In this document: positions 17,720 through 25,657 of the stretch, piece by piece
Layout of the letters: each line of letters starts with the position of its first letter
Position numbering within the stretch: position 1 is the stretch's first letter
Origin: Croceicoccus mobilis
GTDB taxonomy: Bacteria > Pseudomonadota > Alphaproteobacteria > Sphingomonadales > Sphingomonadaceae
DNA: 64,000 nucleotides
Direction of reading: 5' to 3'
NCBI RefSeq assembly: GCF_001661965.1
Contig: NZ_LYWZ01000025.1
Coordinates: 1 to 64,000 of the forward strand
Notes under the pieces: generated by a model
The model's database searches: none
Told to the model about the DNA's origin: nothing
What the model saw: only the letters and a program-made list of their open reading frames with translations
Made by a program: the position numbers and the translations under genes

Positions 17720-18073
17720 TTAGACCCCCATCCGCATGATGTCCTGATAGGCGGACAAGAGCTTGTTCCTCACCTGCAGCGTGGCCTCGAAAGCGACGCC
17801 CGCTTCCTGCCGTGCCAGCATGACCTTGGCGACATCGGTCACCTCGCCGCGCTGATAGGCATTGCCTATGTCCTCGGCCTTTACCTGGACGGCGTTCACG
17901 TCCTGCAGCGAATTGTTCAGCGTTTCGGCAAAACCGGGCGTGCCCGCGCTTTGCGTTGATTCCGCCTTTTGCGAGGCGTGCACATCGCGCAGCGCCTGCG
18001 AACGGTCGATGATCTGCTGCCGAAGCGCGATGATCGAGCGCACATCGGCGCCGGTGGGATTTATCGACGACAC
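17720..18073 (-). CDS. fliE: Flagellar hook-basal body protein FliE
   Basis: 117 residues. FliE connects the MS ring with the rod. The C-terminal half is typical: FAETLNNSLQDVNAVQVKAEDIGNAYQRGEVTDVAKVMLARQEAGVAFEATLQVRNKLLSAYQDIMRMGV, with the family motif QVRNKLLxAYQ. The start is GTG at 18073 and overlaps the end of the sigma-54 activator gene by 13 nt. It is the first structural gene of the fli operon. Confidence 0.96.
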   Translation of the reverse strand: MSSINPTGADVRSIIALRQQIIDRSQALRDVHASQKAESTQSAGTPGFAETLNNSLQDVNAVQVKAEDIGNAYQRGEVTDVAKVMLARQEAGVAFEATLQVRNKLLSAYQDIMRMGV

Positions 18074-19380
18074 CGCGCACCCCCTGCCGCATAGCGGCCC
18101 ATCTCGACACCCGCGTCACGCATGGAGGCGAGGCGGTAGCGAAGCGTGCGTTCCGATATGCCCAGCGCCGCTGCCGTGCGAACGCGATTGCCGCCGTGAT
18201 CGTCCAATGCGCGCAGGATCGCCTCGCTCTCCGAATGCTGGACGATATCGTGCAGGCTGGCATCGGAAGCGGCGGCACGAGCCGGGGCGGCAGGGCGCAG
18301 CGGGATCGCGCGCACATTGTCGCCGCCGACAGGGGCGGGCTCGACCAGTATGGCCGGGCGGTCGAAGACGATGTGATCCGCCGCGATCACGCCCTCGCCA
18401 TTGGCAAGGAGCAGGGCGCGGCGAACGACGTTTTCCAGTTCGCGCACATTGCCGGGCCAGCTGTGCGCGGTCAGCATCGCCACCGCATCGTCGCTGAAAA
18501 ACGGGACCTGCTGGCCCGTCGGCACATGGCGCATGGCCAGCGCATAGGCCAGCATGGGAATGTCATTGCGGCGCTGGCGCAGCGCCGAGAGCGTCAGCGG
18601 AAAGACGTTGAGGCGGTAATAGAGATCCTCGCGGAAGCGGCCCTCGGCCACTTCGACGGGCAGGTCGCGGTTGCACGCCGCGATGATGCGCACGTCGATC
18701 TTTACAGGCTTCGACGATCCGATGGGCACGACTTCGCTTTCCTGCAGGGCGCGCAGCAGCTTTGCCTGCAGGTTGATCGGCATCTCCGCGATCTCGTCCA
18801 GCAGCAGCGTGCCGCCGTCGGCTGCGCGGAAAAACCCCTCGCTCGCCGCATTGGCGCCGGTGAATGCGCCTTTCTGATAGCCGAAGAGCATGGCTTCCAG
18901 CATGGTTTCGGGCATGGCCGCGCAATTGACCGCGATGAACGGTCTGTCGGCGCGCGGGCTCCTCATGTGGATGAAGCGCGATAGCACTTCCTTGCCCGTG
19001 CCGGTGGGGCCGTTGATCAACACCGGGATCTCGCTGGCGGCAAGCCTTTGGGCAAGCGCGAAGATCGACAGGCTTTCAGGATCGGCGGCGATGGGATTGT
19101 CATTCCCGCTCATCGCCGCGATCACCTTGCCCAGCGCGGTGTCGGACAGCGGATCGCGATAGGAAACGCGCATGTGGCGCGGCCCCAGCCGGGTCACGCC
19201 CGGCGGGCCGGAACGGTCGAGGTCGATCACGCGGGCCGCAGGCGGCGGCGGCGCGGTGTCGGCGGCATCGCGCATGAACACATTGCTGCCCGCAAGCACC
19301 GTCTCGCAAATGGCAGAAACCCGCTGGCACAAAGCCCCGTGCCGCGATCTGGCCGTATTGGCGAAGAGAACCCCTGTCAT
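18061..19380 (-). CDS. Sigma-54-dependent flagellar transcriptional activator without receiver domain (FlbD/FleQ-like)
   Basis: 439 residues. An AAA+ sigma-54 activation domain is complete: Walker A GPTGTGKE (124-131), the sigma-54 contact loop GAFTGA (171-176), Walker B TLLLDE (191-196), and the VRELENVVRRALLLANGE segment. The C-terminus holds a Fis-type helix-turn-helix (NRVRTAAALGISERTLRYRLASM). The roughly 100-residue N-terminus shows no receiver or other known domain. ATG 19380 is preferred; the frame runs open to 19677 but with non-protein-like sequence. It overlaps fliE, so it is probably co-transcribed with the operon it is expected to control. Confidence 0.9.
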   Translation of the reverse strand: MTGVLFANTARSRHGALCQRVSAICETVLAGSNVFMRDAADTAPPPPAARVIDLDRSGPPGVTRLGPRHMRVSYRDPLSDTALGKVIAAMSGNDNPIAADPESLSIFALAQRLAASEIPVLINGPTGTGKEVLSRFIHMRSPRADRPFIAVNCAAMPETMLEAMLFGYQKGAFTGANAASEGFFRAADGGTLLLDEIAEMPINLQAKLLRALQESEVVPIGSSKPVKIDVRIIAACNRDLPVEVAEGRFREDLYYRLNVFPLTLSALRQRRNDIPMLAYALAMRHVPTGQQVPFFSDDAVAMLTAHSWPGNVRELENVVRRALLLANGEGVIAADHIVFDRPAILVEPAPVGGDNVRAIPLRPAAPARAAASDASLHDIVQHSESEAILRALDDHGGNRVRTAAALGISERTLRYRLASMRDAGVEMGRYAAGGARCRR

Positions 19381-19755
19381 CTGACAACCCCTTGATGGAC
19401 CCCGGCTGGCCCCTGATGAAATCCGGCTGGCCCCGGTGGAGCCATGCCCGCAGGAAAATCCCGCGCAGTCCCGTGCGGGGTCTTTCCGATGGCCCCTTGT
19501 GGCCGTGTGTCCCTCAAGAAGCGGGCAAGGCGAGGCTGCGTAGTTTCCCCTAGTTTCCCTGCAGAAAGCCCCGAAAGCGGCGGGTTTCATCCGATGCCGA
19601 TGAATTTTTGCCCTTAATCCATCCGTTTCGCTGCCGGTCTTGTCCCTGTCAGCCGCACCGGACCAGTCCCGATGCAACCCCCATGGTGCGGCCTGTCGTT
19701 CATTGGCCCGGCATTTTCCGGGCGACCAGGTAAGTCACGAACGGGAGTTTCAATC
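19381..19755. promoter_or_regulatory. Divergent control region between the sigma-54 activator and flagellin
   Basis: A 375-bp gene-free stretch. It holds two copies of CCGGCTGGCCCC at 19402-19413 and 19423-19434, 21 bp apart, close to the activator start. A tandem decamer TAGTTTCCCC/TAGTTTCCCT lies at 19541-19560. GCCGATGA at 19596-19603 is one mismatch from the sigma-28 -10 sequence GCCGATAA, but I see no matching -35. No clean GG-N10-GC sigma-54 promoter was found by eye on either strand. Confidence 0.5.
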
Positions 19756-20580
19756 ATGTCGGTCATCAATACCAATATCTCGGCCATGAAGGCCGCCAAC
19801 GCCTCGATCTCGGCCAACCGCGACCTGGGCACCGCGATGGAGCGCCTGTCGACCGGCAAGCGCATCAACGGCGCCAAGGACGATGCGGCGGGTCTTGCCA
19901 TCGCCACCACCATGACGGCCGATGTGCGCGCCATGAACCAGGGCATCCGCAATGCGAATGACGGCATTTCGCTTGCACAGACGGCCGAAGGCGCGCTGGA
20001 CGAGGTTTCGAACATGCTGCAGCGTGTCCGCGAACTGGCGGTCCAGTCGAAGAACGGCACCTATAGCGCCGATGACCGCAGCTATCTCGATGCCGAGGTG
20101 ACCGAGCTGCAGTCGCAGATCGGCGATATCCTGACCAACACCAAGTTCAACGGCGTCGCGATCTTCAGCCAGACCGCGGGCACCGATGTCGACGTCACCA
20201 TCGCGACCGGCGCTGCCGCCACCGATGTCGTCACGCTGAAGAGCAAGGCGATCGACGGCACCAATGTTTCGGCTGCCGCTCTCGATGTCAGCACCGATGC
20301 GCTGGCCGCGACGACGATCACCAATGTCGATCTGGCGCTGAAGGACGTGAACGCCACCCGCGCCACGCTGGGCGCCGGTCAGAACCGTCTGGAAAGCGCG
20401 GTCAACAATCTCACGACCAACACGACCAACCTGTCCGATGCCCGCTCGCGCATTCAGGACACCGACTATTCGACCGAGACGACCGCTCTCGCCAAGGCCC
20501 AGATCCTGAGCCAGGCGTCGAGCGCGATGCTCGCGCAGGCGAACCAGAGCCAGCAGAACGTGCTGTCGCTGCTGCGTTAA
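19756..20580 (+). CDS. fliC: Flagellin
   Basis: 274 residues, a short flagellin with only the D0 and D1 domains. The N-terminus is canonical ([50 protein letters not shown]), with later [28 protein letters not shown], and the C-terminus has [50 protein letters not shown]. The central variable part is only about 100 residues. GGGAG at 19743-19747 sits 8 nt before the ATG. It is transcribed away from the fli operon and followed by two hairpins. Only one flagellin gene lies in the window. Confidence 0.98.
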   Translation: MSVINTNISAMKAANASISANRDLGTAMERLSTGKRINGAKDDAAGLAIATTMTADVRAMNQGIRNANDGISLAQTAEGALDEVSNMLQRVRELAVQSKNGTYSADDRSYLDAEVTELQSQIGDILTNTKFNGVAIFSQTAGTDVDVTIATGAAATDVVTLKSKAIDGTNVSAAALDVSTDALAATTITNVDLALKDVNATRATLGAGQNRLESAVNNLTTNTTNLSDARSRIQDTDYSTETTALAKAQILSQASSAMLAQANQSQQNVLSLLR

Positions 20581-20641
20581 GCACCGCGTCAAGCAACGAG
20601 AGCCGGTCGGGTGCGATTGTCCCGGCCCGATCGGCAAACGC

Positions 20642-20677
20642 AAGGACCCGGCGGCCAGATCCAGCCGCCGGGTCCTT
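20642..20677 (+). terminator. Strong hairpin after flagellin
   Basis: A perfect 14-bp stem, AAGGACCCGGCGGC (20642-20655) with GCCGCCGGGTCCTT (20664-20677), and an 8-nt loop. No T run follows, so it may stabilise the mRNA 3' end rather than terminate alone. Confidence 0.7.
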
Positions 20678-20722
20678 ATCGTGCGCGCTATCGTGATGCG
20701 CGCTATCGGGATAGGCCAAAGC

Positions 20723-20762
20723 AAAGGGCCGGGCGGACAGCGAATGTCCACCCGGCCCTTTT
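20723..20762. terminator. Bidirectional terminator between flagellin and the OmpA-like gene
   Basis: AAAGGGCCGGG (20723-20733) pairs with CCCGGCCCTTT (20751-20761), followed by T. The loop itself contains GGACA/TGTCC. The A run on one side and T run on the other suit both convergent genes. Confidence 0.85.
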
Positions 20763-20807
20763 GCCGTGCAGTGTGGGGGGCGGGACCGGCCCGCCCCCGG
20801 GGCTGCA

Positions 20808-21677
20808 TCAGATCCCGTCGACGCTCTTGCTGACGAGGATGTTCACCGAAACGCGGCGGTTCTGCGCACGGCCTTCTGCCGTGGTGTTGTCCGCGGTCGG
20901 ATCCGCCTCGGCCATGCCGGTCGGGGTCAGCATGCGATACGGCTTCCAGCCGCACTGCTGCTGCAGATAGTTCACGACGCGCGCGGCGCGCTTTTCCGAC
21001 AGTTCCTGATTGATCTCATAGCTGCCGGTGTTGTCGGTGTAGCCAACGACGAGCAGGAGAGCATTGTCCATCGCATCGGCCTGGCTCGCGGCCGAGCACA
21101 GTTCGGTGCGGGCGTCGTCCGACAGGTTGTAGCGGCCGGTGTCGAAATAGACGTTGGTCACGCCCTTGACGTTGTACTTGTCGATGTCGCCGACGCGGCC
21201 ACGCAGCGCTTCGGTAGCGGCGGCATTGGCGTTGATGGCGTTTTCATTGGCGGTGAAACGCTGGTTGGTGCCGCCGTGGATCATCGCCGCGGTCTTGAGA
21301 TCGTCGTTCTTCATCGTGATCTCGGTGGCGAGCAGGGCGCCGCCGGCCTGAATCGTCTCGACCTTGACGGGAAGGCCGGTGATCAGCGCATCGGTGGCAA
21401 GCTTGCTGCTGCCCAGACCCAGAAAACCGCCCTTGGCCTTGACCTTGGTCTCGGCATCGACGGCAACGGTCATCGGCTGGCCATCGTCGGTCATGATCTG
21501 CAGCTGGTTGCCCGAACGGGCCGAGATGATGCCTTCGACATCGGGGCCGTCTTCACCATAGACGGTCACGTCTTCGTTATCCTGCGCCACGGCCTGCGCG
21601 GGAAGCGCGATGGTCATGGGCGCGGCAAGCGTTGCTGCCAAAAGGAGAGCCTTGGGGCTCTTGGAAAATACACTCAT
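20808..21677 (-). CDS. OmpA-family peptidoglycan-binding envelope protein
   Basis: 289 residues. A signal peptide (LLLAATLAAPMTIALPAQAVAQ) is followed by an N-terminal region of about 70 residues (VEGIISARSGNQLQIMTDDGQPMTVAVDAETKVKA) that resembles a small beta-barrel/DUF5666-like fold rather than an OmpA barrel. The C-terminal OmpA domain has VYFDTGRYNLSDDARTEL, VVGYTDNTGSYEINQELSEKRAARVVNYL and GRAQNRRVSVNI, which bind diaminopimelate in peptidoglycan. The lack of a transmembrane barrel suggests a periplasmic or surface protein held to the wall. AAGGAG lies 7 nt before the ATG. Confidence 0.9.
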   Translation of the reverse strand: MSVFSKSPKALLLAATLAAPMTIALPAQAVAQDNEDVTVYGEDGPDVEGIISARSGNQLQIMTDDGQPMTVAVDAETKVKAKGGFLGLGSSKLATDALITGLPVKVETIQAGGALLATEITMKNDDLKTAAMIHGGTNQRFTANENAINANAAATEALRGRVGDIDKYNVKGVTNVYFDTGRYNLSDDARTELCSAASQADAMDNALLLVVGYTDNTGSYEINQELSEKRAARVVNYLQQQCGWKPYRMLTPTGMAEADPTADNTTAEGRAQNRRVSVNILVSKSVDGI

Positions 21678-22134
21678 CGAAATACTCCTTGCAAACCAAA
21701 CAGCCGACCCTGCTTAATCCCGGTAATTCCCCCGGCCGCCGTTAAATGGCGTGTCCGACTGTCTAAGAACTCAAACCTCGCTTGAAGGTTGCACGACAGG
21801 ACTGCCGCGTCGGAGCCGTGCCTGTTGTTTGCGCCCTTTCTCATTCATGAACATTCACGACAGGATGACCGTTTCTACGGGTGGCTCGTGACCTCTGTGC
21901 GATGAATTGAGGCATTGGACAGCTTTTGCGATCATGATCTGGCCACGAAATCGCCACATTATAATTTTGGCGCGTTCTGCCTGCAACCTTGCGGGCGGGC
22001 CGGGAAAAGCAACCCGCGCTCAGTGACTTGTGGGCGCGAGGGCAGGGCGCGGGGCGGGAAATCGGCCAAATCCGCGATTCGCGATTGTTAACGGGGGAAG
22101 GGCGGATTCGCGGCCGCGCCCGAATCCGGCTCAG
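21678..22134. other. Intergenic region, 457 bp, no gene seen
   Basis: This is the upstream region of the OmpA-like gene and the downstream region of the Hsp70-like gene. It is relatively AT-rich around 21830-21980 and holds the palindrome GATCATGATC near 21930. No convincing coding sequence or promoter hexamers were found. Confidence 0.5.
22102..22127 (-). terminator. Hairpin downstream of the Hsp70-like gene
   Basis: CGGATTCG (22102-22109) pairs with CGAATCCG (22120-22127) around a 10-nt GC-rich loop, just past the stop. No T run follows on the minus strand, so termination activity is uncertain. Confidence 0.35.
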
Positions 22135-23466
22135 CTATTCGGTCGCTTCGGGGGCGATCCATTGCTCCATGTCGTCAGCCAGCCCGATTTGGGCCAACCC
22201 ATGCGCGATCGAGGTCAGTTCCTCGCCAGTGGCCAGCCGGTCATTGCCAAAGCGGTCTGCGAAAATCGCGCGCACGGCAGGGATCAGTGACGATCCGCCG
22301 GTCAGGAACACAAGGTCGATGTCGCCCGCCTCCAGCCGCGCATCGGCCAAAGCGGCATCCAGCGTCGCCGAGATGCGGGTGAGGTCGGGCGCGATCCACT
22401 CCTCGAAGTCGGCGCGGGTGACGGGCTTTTCGATCGACAGGTCATCGCTTTCGAACACGAAATCCGCCTTGTCCTCGCTCGACAGGGCGCGTTTCAGCCG
22501 GCCCACCGCTTCATACAGGCCGTGGCCCAGCTCATGCTCCACCACCGCGATCATGCGGGCGATGGCGGCGGGATCGGTGGCGGCGCGGTGCAGGCGGTGC
22601 AATTCGTCCAGCGTCTTCCTGTTGCGCATCAGCGCCAGCTTCGACCAGTCGCGGAAATCGGCGTAATAATTGGCCGAGATCTCCAGCACCTTGCCGAAAT
22701 TCTCATAGGTCCCGCCCTTGCCGAGCACGGGGAGGACGAGATGGTCGAGGATGCGATAGTCGAACCGGTCGCCCGCGATACCGATGCCGGCGCTGCCCAA
22801 TGGGGTGCAGCGGCGCTCGGCATCGGGCGCTTCGATCCGGACGATGGAAAAATCGCTGGTGCCGCCGCCGAAATCGGCGACCAGCAGCGTGGCGGGCTGG
22901 CTCTGCCGCATGGCAAAGCCATAGGCCGCGCCCAGGGGTTCATAGACATAATGCACGGGCCGACCCAGCAGCGCGAACATCGCGTCATAACGCGCCCGCG
23001 CCAGCGCCGGATCGGGCCGCGCGCCGACATAATGCACCGGGCGGCCAACGACGATGCGTTCGGGCAGGGCCGATGGCCGGGCGCCGCCATGGCGCAGCAG
23101 GTGCGACAGGAAGATCTCGCCCAATTCCTCGAACTTCAGCCGTTTGGTGAACAGGCTGGCGCTGTCGAACGATGGGCTGGCCGCGACCGATTTGAACGAT
23201 TGCAGGAAACGCGATCCCGCCGGAAAGTCGAGGAACTCGGCAATCGCCCACGGCCCCGCCTCATGCCCCAGCCCGCCGCGAACGTCGGGATCTTCCCAAA
23301 AGCACAGGGCGGACCGGAACACGCTGGTATCGCCATCGGGCGCGGCGAAGTTCCACAGGTCCACCGCATGGCCGCTCGCCTGCGCCACCACCGAATTGCT
23401 GGTCCCGAAATCGATGCCGAGGGCGCGGCTTTGCTGCCGGTCGATCTGCGGGTCGTGCGCGGTCAT
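22135..23466 (-). CDS. Hsp70-family ATPase, YegD-like
   Basis: 443 residues. It has the actin/Hsp70 nucleotide-binding fold: phosphate-1 loop LGIDFGTSNSVVA, phosphate-2 loop LLVADFGGGTSDFSIV, and adenosine motif VFLTGGSSLIPAVRAIFADRF. The length and lack of a full substrate-binding domain match YegD rather than DnaK. YegD function is not well established, and no J protein or GrpE lies nearby. ATG 23466 has AGGAAA upstream; ATG 23493 adds nine residues and lacks a ribosome site. The longer frame upstream overlaps the small membrane gene on the other strand. Confidence 0.9.
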   Translation of the reverse strand: MTAHDPQIDRQQSRALGIDFGTSNSVVAQASGHAVDLWNFAAPDGDTSVFRSALCFWEDPDVRGGLGHEAGPWAIAEFLDFPAGSRFLQSFKSVAASPSFDSASLFTKRLKFEELGEIFLSHLLRHGGARPSALPERIVVGRPVHYVGARPDPALARARYDAMFALLGRPVHYVYEPLGAAYGFAMRQSQPATLLVADFGGGTSDFSIVRIEAPDAERRCTPLGSAGIGIAGDRFDYRILDHLVLPVLGKGGTYENFGKVLEISANYYADFRDWSKLALMRNRKTLDELHRLHRAATDPAAIARMIAVVEHELGHGLYEAVGRLKRALSSEDKADFVFESDDLSIEKPVTRADFEEWIAPDLTRISATLDAALADARLEAGDIDLVFLTGGSSLIPAVRAIFADRFGNDRLATGEELTSIAHGLAQIGLADDMEQWIAPEATE

Positions 23467-23647
23467 GTCGAAGGGTTTCCTGCTGGGCCGCATGGGGCTG
23501 TCCGGTGGCTCGGGCCGCGTCCTATGGCAGCAAGGGCGCGGGCTTTCAACGCGCTTGCCCCGATGGCGGATATTGCGGGTCGCCATCGGCGCTTTCCATC
23601 GCTTCAGGCCAATGCCGAATGCCGGGCAGTGCTGGTATGGGCGGGCC

Positions 23648-23878
23648 ATGGCCACGTCGAATTTTCCGGTTGCGCTTCTCGCGCTGGCGCTGGCCGCCGG
23701 ATGCCTGTTCGGCGCATGGCAAAAACTGCGCGAAGGCCGCGTGGGCTGGCGCTGGTCCACGCGCATTTCCGTGCGCAAGGGGCGTAATCCTCACGGCTTC
23801 TGGCTCAGCGTCGGGGCCAATATAGCGATCGCCGCCGCCCTCTTCGTGCTGGCGGTCTATCTCCTGCTCTCGCGCTAA
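23648..23878 (+). CDS. Small membrane protein of unknown function
   Basis: 76 residues with two hydrophobic segments (FPVALLALALAAGCLFGAWQKL and FWLSVGANIAIAAALFVLAVYLLLSR) separated by a basic loop (REGRVGWRWSTRISVRKGRNPHG). I recognise no family. It diverges from the Hsp70-like gene with about 180 bp between them. The hydrophobic pattern and basic loop look like a real inner-membrane protein, but the gene is short and its ribosome site is weak. Confidence 0.6.
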   Translation: MATSNFPVALLALALAAGCLFGAWQKLREGRVGWRWSTRISVRKGRNPHGFWLSVGANIAIAAALFVLAVYLLLSR

Positions 23879-24052
23879 AGCCCGGCCCGCCGGATGTCTG
23901 GCTGACCGACTGGCGGCGTCCTCCATCTTTGGCTAGATGCGGAATGTCTGCAAACGCCCGATTTCACGCCTTCACCATCCATTGGCGCAATCATCAACCC
24001 GGCCTTTTGCGGCTCATTCTGCTTTTTGTTTCCTGCACCGAAGGGGGGGGAT

Positions 24053-24466
24053 ATGTCCGAAAGCCTTGCGAGCCTGAAGGTTCGATACCCCGACGCCGAG
24101 ACCTTTGCGCTCGGAGACAGCCACGCGCTGAGCGAACGGCTCATCCGGCTGATCCGTCAGGGAAGGAAGATGGCGAGCACCGGAGCATATCGCGACTTCG
24201 AGCTTGGCGAAGCAATGCCGGAGCCGGGCCGAGCGGATATCGTACTCGACTGGTCAGGGCATCCGGCGCTCGTCATCAGAACCGTGGAGGTGCGACGCTG
24301 CACTTTCCTGGAAGTCACGGAGGAGATGGCGCTGGCCGAAGGTGAAGACGAATGCCTCGATGGCTGGCGCGAAGGCCATCAGCGGTTTTTCGAACGAAAT
24401 GGCGGCTTCTCTCCCGACATGGAAATCATCTGGGAGCGGTTCGAGCTTATCGAGGATCTCGCCTGA
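24053..24466 (+). CDS. ASCH-domain-like protein
   Basis: 137 residues. RLIRLIRQGRKMASTGAYRDFE, VLDWSGHPALVIRTVEVRRCTFLEVTEEMALAEGEDE and CLDGWREGHQRFFE fit the ASCH fold, a PUA-like beta barrel thought to bind RNA or modified nucleic acid. The GW.EGH.RFF region is typical of the YqfB/ASCH group. A run of eight G residues 3 nt before the ATG at 24053 includes a Shine-Dalgarno-like AGGGGG. The exact substrate is unknown. Confidence 0.82.
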   Translation: MSESLASLKVRYPDAETFALGDSHALSERLIRLIRQGRKMASTGAYRDFELGEAMPEPGRADIVLDWSGHPALVIRTVEVRRCTFLEVTEEMALAEGEDECLDGWREGHQRFFERNGGFSPDMEIIWERFELIEDLA

Positions 24467-24499
24467 GATCGGGCCGCTGCTGGCAGATCGCGATCCCTG

Positions 24500-24625
24500 A
24501 TCTGTCCGCTTCCCACCACATTCGGGTCCTTCCGACCGGTTGGTGATCTTCCCGAAAGCGAACCGGCAGCTTTGCGACACTTCTGGCAAAAAGCGGCATG
24601 TCGGCTAACGACCGTTTGCAGTTGT
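24500..24625 (+). repeat. Dispersed repeat, copy 1 (upstream of the small gene at 24652)
   Basis: This copy aligns with 24963-25087. Shared blocks are CCGCT-CCCACC near the start, CCCGAAAGCG-ACCGGCAGCT (24551-24571) and AAAAGCGG...AACGACCG-TTGC near the end. It lies directly upstream of a small membrane-protein gene, as copy 2 does. Confidence 0.7.
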
Positions 24626-24651
24626 TCATGATGTGACGCTACGACCGATCT

Positions 24652-24969
24652 GTGAACCATCAACGCCATACTCTTGCTTTGCTTTTTGTCGGTGCCTGCG
24701 GGCTCCTCATCTTCCTCGCGCTCAAAATGGAAGTTGGAGGATCGGACAACTGGATGCGCGGAGTAATTTCCGATTTTCGGCCAGTACAGGGCTATACCGG
24801 CAATAGAAGTCAGGCGGTAATACAGTTGAAGGACGGCAAGACAATTCTTCTGAAGGTTCCCGACAGGATTGCATGTGCTGTGGGAGATGAAGTTGAGATA
24901 AGAAGGTTCTCAGTCGTGTTCGGCACAAGGTACCAATGGGGGCCTGCGAGATGCCTTTCGCATCAATGA
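24652..24969 (+). CDS. Small membrane-anchored protein of unknown function
   Basis: 105 residues from GTG at 24652. One N-terminal membrane segment (TLALLFVGACGLLIFLALKM) is followed by a small beta-rich domain (GVISDFRPVQGYTGNRSQAVIQLKDGKTILLKVPDRIACAVGDEVEIRRFSVVFGTRYQW) with two cysteines, probably outside the membrane. I recognise no family with certainty. Base composition is lower in G+C than in neighbouring genes. It is preceded by repeat copy 1. Confidence 0.65.
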   Translation: MNHQRHTLALLFVGACGLLIFLALKMEVGGSDNWMRGVISDFRPVQGYTGNRSQAVIQLKDGKTILLKVPDRIACAVGDEVEIRRFSVVFGTRYQWGPARCLSHQ

Positions 24970-25087
24970 CCGCTACCCACCCCAATTCGGACATTAACCT
25001 GCGCAATGGCTTTGCCCGAAAGCGGACCGGCAGCTATTTGCTTTTTTGTCCAAAAGCGGACTGTCTGCAAACGACCGGTTGCGGACG
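24963..25087 (+). repeat. Dispersed repeat, copy 2 (upstream of the small gene at 25111)
   Basis: An imperfect copy of 24500-24625 in the same orientation, 463 bp away. The best-kept block CCCGAAAGCGGACCGGCAGC is at 25015-25034, and GTCTGCAAACGACCGG follows near 25063. A short related piece (TGTCTGCAAACGCCCG) occurs at about 23945-23960, ahead of the ASCH gene. Confidence 0.7.
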
Positions 25088-25110
25088 TTTGCATAGTATC
25101 TAATCTCTCA

Positions 25111-25317
25111 ATGATGGACTCAGAGAAAAAGACGTCAGGATTCAATTTGTCGCGCCGTTTCTATCTTCCGCAGCTGTTGGGCATGCTCATTTTGACCGGG
25201 GCGTTCCTCGTCGGACCGAGCAGCGAATGGCATATTCCCATGCTCATTGTTTCTGGCATCTTATTTTTTGCTGCAGCCATCACCTTGGTGAAGGAATCCC
25301 GCAAGAACGGCAGCTAA
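25111..25317 (+). CDS. Small two-helix membrane protein
   Basis: 68 residues from ATG 25111 (or 67 from the next ATG). Two hydrophobic segments (LPQLLGMLILTGAFLVGP and PMLIVSGILFFAAAITLV) follow a charged N-terminus and precede a basic tail (KESRKNGS). I recognise no family. The open frame upstream to 25006 runs through repeat copy 2 and is not likely translated. Its similar setting to the gene at 24652 suggests the two loci were copied or share regulation. Confidence 0.55.
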   Translation: MMDSEKKTSGFNLSRRFYLPQLLGMLILTGAFLVGPSSEWHIPMLIVSGILFFAAAITLVKESRKNGS

Positions 25318-25318
25318 C

Positions 25319-25577
25319 CACCCCGTTCCGGTCATAAGCTCATAAATGCCAAACGCCCGAAACCTGCCGCAGCCACGGCAAAGCCGCGGCTGTCACGTTG
25401 AACGGATCGCTGCGGGCTTAGCGCCCTTGCGTCCGCCAGCCGAGGCGCCGCCTCTGGCGATTAGGGCTCCGCTTGCTGCGCAATGCTCGCCCTAATTGCC
25501 GGGCGGCTGCCTTACACCCCGTTCCGGCCATCAGCGCAAAAACCTCAAACGCCCGAAAGCTGCCGCAGCCACCGGCA
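25319..25577. repeat. Pair of direct repeats flanking an imperfect hairpin
   Basis: This fills the gene-free stretch before the CDF gene (25318-25657). Copies at 25319-25380 and 25515-25577 share CACCCCGTTCCGG, CAAACGCCCGAAA and CTGCCGCAGCCAC, about 50 of 62 positions by eye. Between them GGCGATTAGGGC (25457-25468) pairs with GCCCTAATTGCC (25489-25500) with one mismatch. The layout looks like a small non-coding repeat element. Confidence 0.65.
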
Positions 25578-25657
25578 CAAATCACCCGCCCGTGCATTGA
25601 GTGACGCATAGGCCGTGCCGTCCCGGCGCGCCTGATCGCCGTCACAGGAACCGCCCC

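Noticed and set aside
18061-19677. Longer sigma-54 activator reaching back over the intergenic region
   Set aside because: Codons before ATG 19380 run through the tandem operator-like repeats and give no domain.
19672-20578. Sigma-54 (-24/-12) promoter for flagellin
   Set aside because: I searched the upstream region for GG-N10-GC in both directions by eye and found no match close to TGGCAC-N5-TTGC.
25601-25657. 19 extra residues at the start of the CDF transporter
   Set aside because: They translate repeat-derived DNA, and TTG 25658 has a well-placed ribosome site exactly where family similarity begins.
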